Origin: Branchiostoma floridae
Taxonomy: Eukaryota; Chordata; Leptocardii; Amphioxiformes; Branchiostomatidae
Length of the DNA stretch: 62,000 nucleotides
Direction: 5' to 3'
NCBI RefSeq assembly: GCF_000003815.2
Contig: NC_049993.1
Span: 1,308,843 to 1,370,842, forward strand
The first letter of the stretch is position 1. Each line of letters starts with the position of its first letter. Below are positions 61,487 to 62,000 of the stretch, one piece after another. Position numbers and translations under genes: made by a program. Below the pieces are notes generated by a model. It saw nothing but the letters and a program-made list of their open reading frames with translations. It made no database searches and had not been told where the DNA came from.

Positions 61487-62000
61487 ATGTCCGCTCCAGC
61501 ATCGTCCCCGAAGAAGGCCAAGAAGCCCGCGGCGCCCAAGGCCCCGGCAGCTCACCCGCCCACCACCGTCATGGTTACGGCGGCCGTGGAAGCGCTCAAG
61601 GACCGCACCGGTTCTTCTCTGTCGGCTATCAAAAAGTACATCGCTGGCAACTACAAGTTTGACGTGGAGAAGAAAGCGCACTTCATAAAGCGCGCCCTGA
61701 AAACCTTGGTGGAGAAGGGTACCCTCCTACAGGTTAAAGGGACCGGAGCGTCGGGGTCCTTCAAGATCAACGTGGCAGCCAAGAAAGCCGCCGAGAAGGC
61801 GGCTAAGAAGGCCGTCAAGAAGCAAGTGGCTAAGAAACCCGTGGCTAAGAAGGCCGCAAAACCCAAGACATCCAAACCAAAGAAGCCCAAGGCGAAGAAG
61901 GCTACCACCCCCAAGAAGACGACGACCAAGAAACCGACCGCGAGCAAGAAAACCAAGAATCTCCTGCCAAGAAACCTGCTGCCAAGAAACCCGTCAAAAA
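61487..62000 (+). pseudogene. H1: histone H1, frameshifted and cut by the window end
   Basis: Identical to the H1 at 53501 through residue 157, then one A is missing near 61958 (aagaatctcc against aagaaatctcc). The Lys-rich tail then reads [10 protein letters not shown]… to the end of the window. The intact first copy and the position beside an error-prone array make an assembly error as likely as a real pseudogene. Confidence 0.8.

Overview
This is eukaryotic DNA from an invertebrate chordate-like genome. A lancelet (Branchiostoma) is my best inference. The basis is GT-AG introns of about 1 kb, densely packed small non-autonomous transposons, degraded LINE tails, a tRNA-Ala gene, and a replication-dependent histone quintet whose mRNAs end in the metazoan stem-loop. 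Species cannot be proved from the sequence alone. Half a dozen protein-coding loci are supported; most long ORFs elsewhere are shadows, microsatellites or transposon debris.

Layout. (1) 2.1-3.3 kb, plus strand: a four-exon gene for a small secreted protein that joins a signal peptide, an Arg-rich block and a long acidic tail. I do not recognise it. (2) 8.5-37.4 kb, minus strand: one large gene of 24 coding exons. All exon phases join to give about 1,020 residues: a lipid-anchor-type N-terminus (MGCGAS), a DUF4062-like domain, a NACHT/STAND ATPase and a C-terminal TPR solenoid. This is nephrocystin-3-like or TTC41-like architecture. It has two homologous terminal exons, each with its own stop, and three partial exon-edge duplications. 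Its introns are full of MITEs. (3) 39.7-42 kb: octamer-rich tandem repeat and retroposons. (4) 43.3-45.4 kb, minus strand: a two-exon gene for a 544-residue pogo/Tigger/CENP-B-type protein in which all three catalytic acidic positions are replaced, so it is probably a domesticated transposase. (5) 46.35 kb: tRNA-Ala(AGC). (6) 48.0-48.8 kb, minus strand: an intronless gene with two tandem Tctex1 (dynein light chain) domains. (7) 49-53 kb: transposon-rich spacer. (8) 52.9-62.0 kb: a tandem histone array.

Histone array. The unit order is H1> H3> <H2A H2B> H4> H1>, about 5.3 kb. H2A and H2B share a divergent promoter with an H2B octamer. The assembly carries a 100-N gap inside the first H2B, which then resumes at the last codons of an H1. 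The gap therefore very probably hides about 2.7 kb (rest of H2B, H4, most of H1). The window ends inside a second H1 that carries a 1-nt frameshift.

The observations I rate highest are the inactivated pogo gene, the charge-segregated secreted protein, the alternative TPR terminal exons with repeated exon-edge duplications, the double-Tctex1 protein, and the compensatory base-pair change in the H2B stem-loop. Splice structures were read by eye from phase and GT/AG signals; no transcript data were available.
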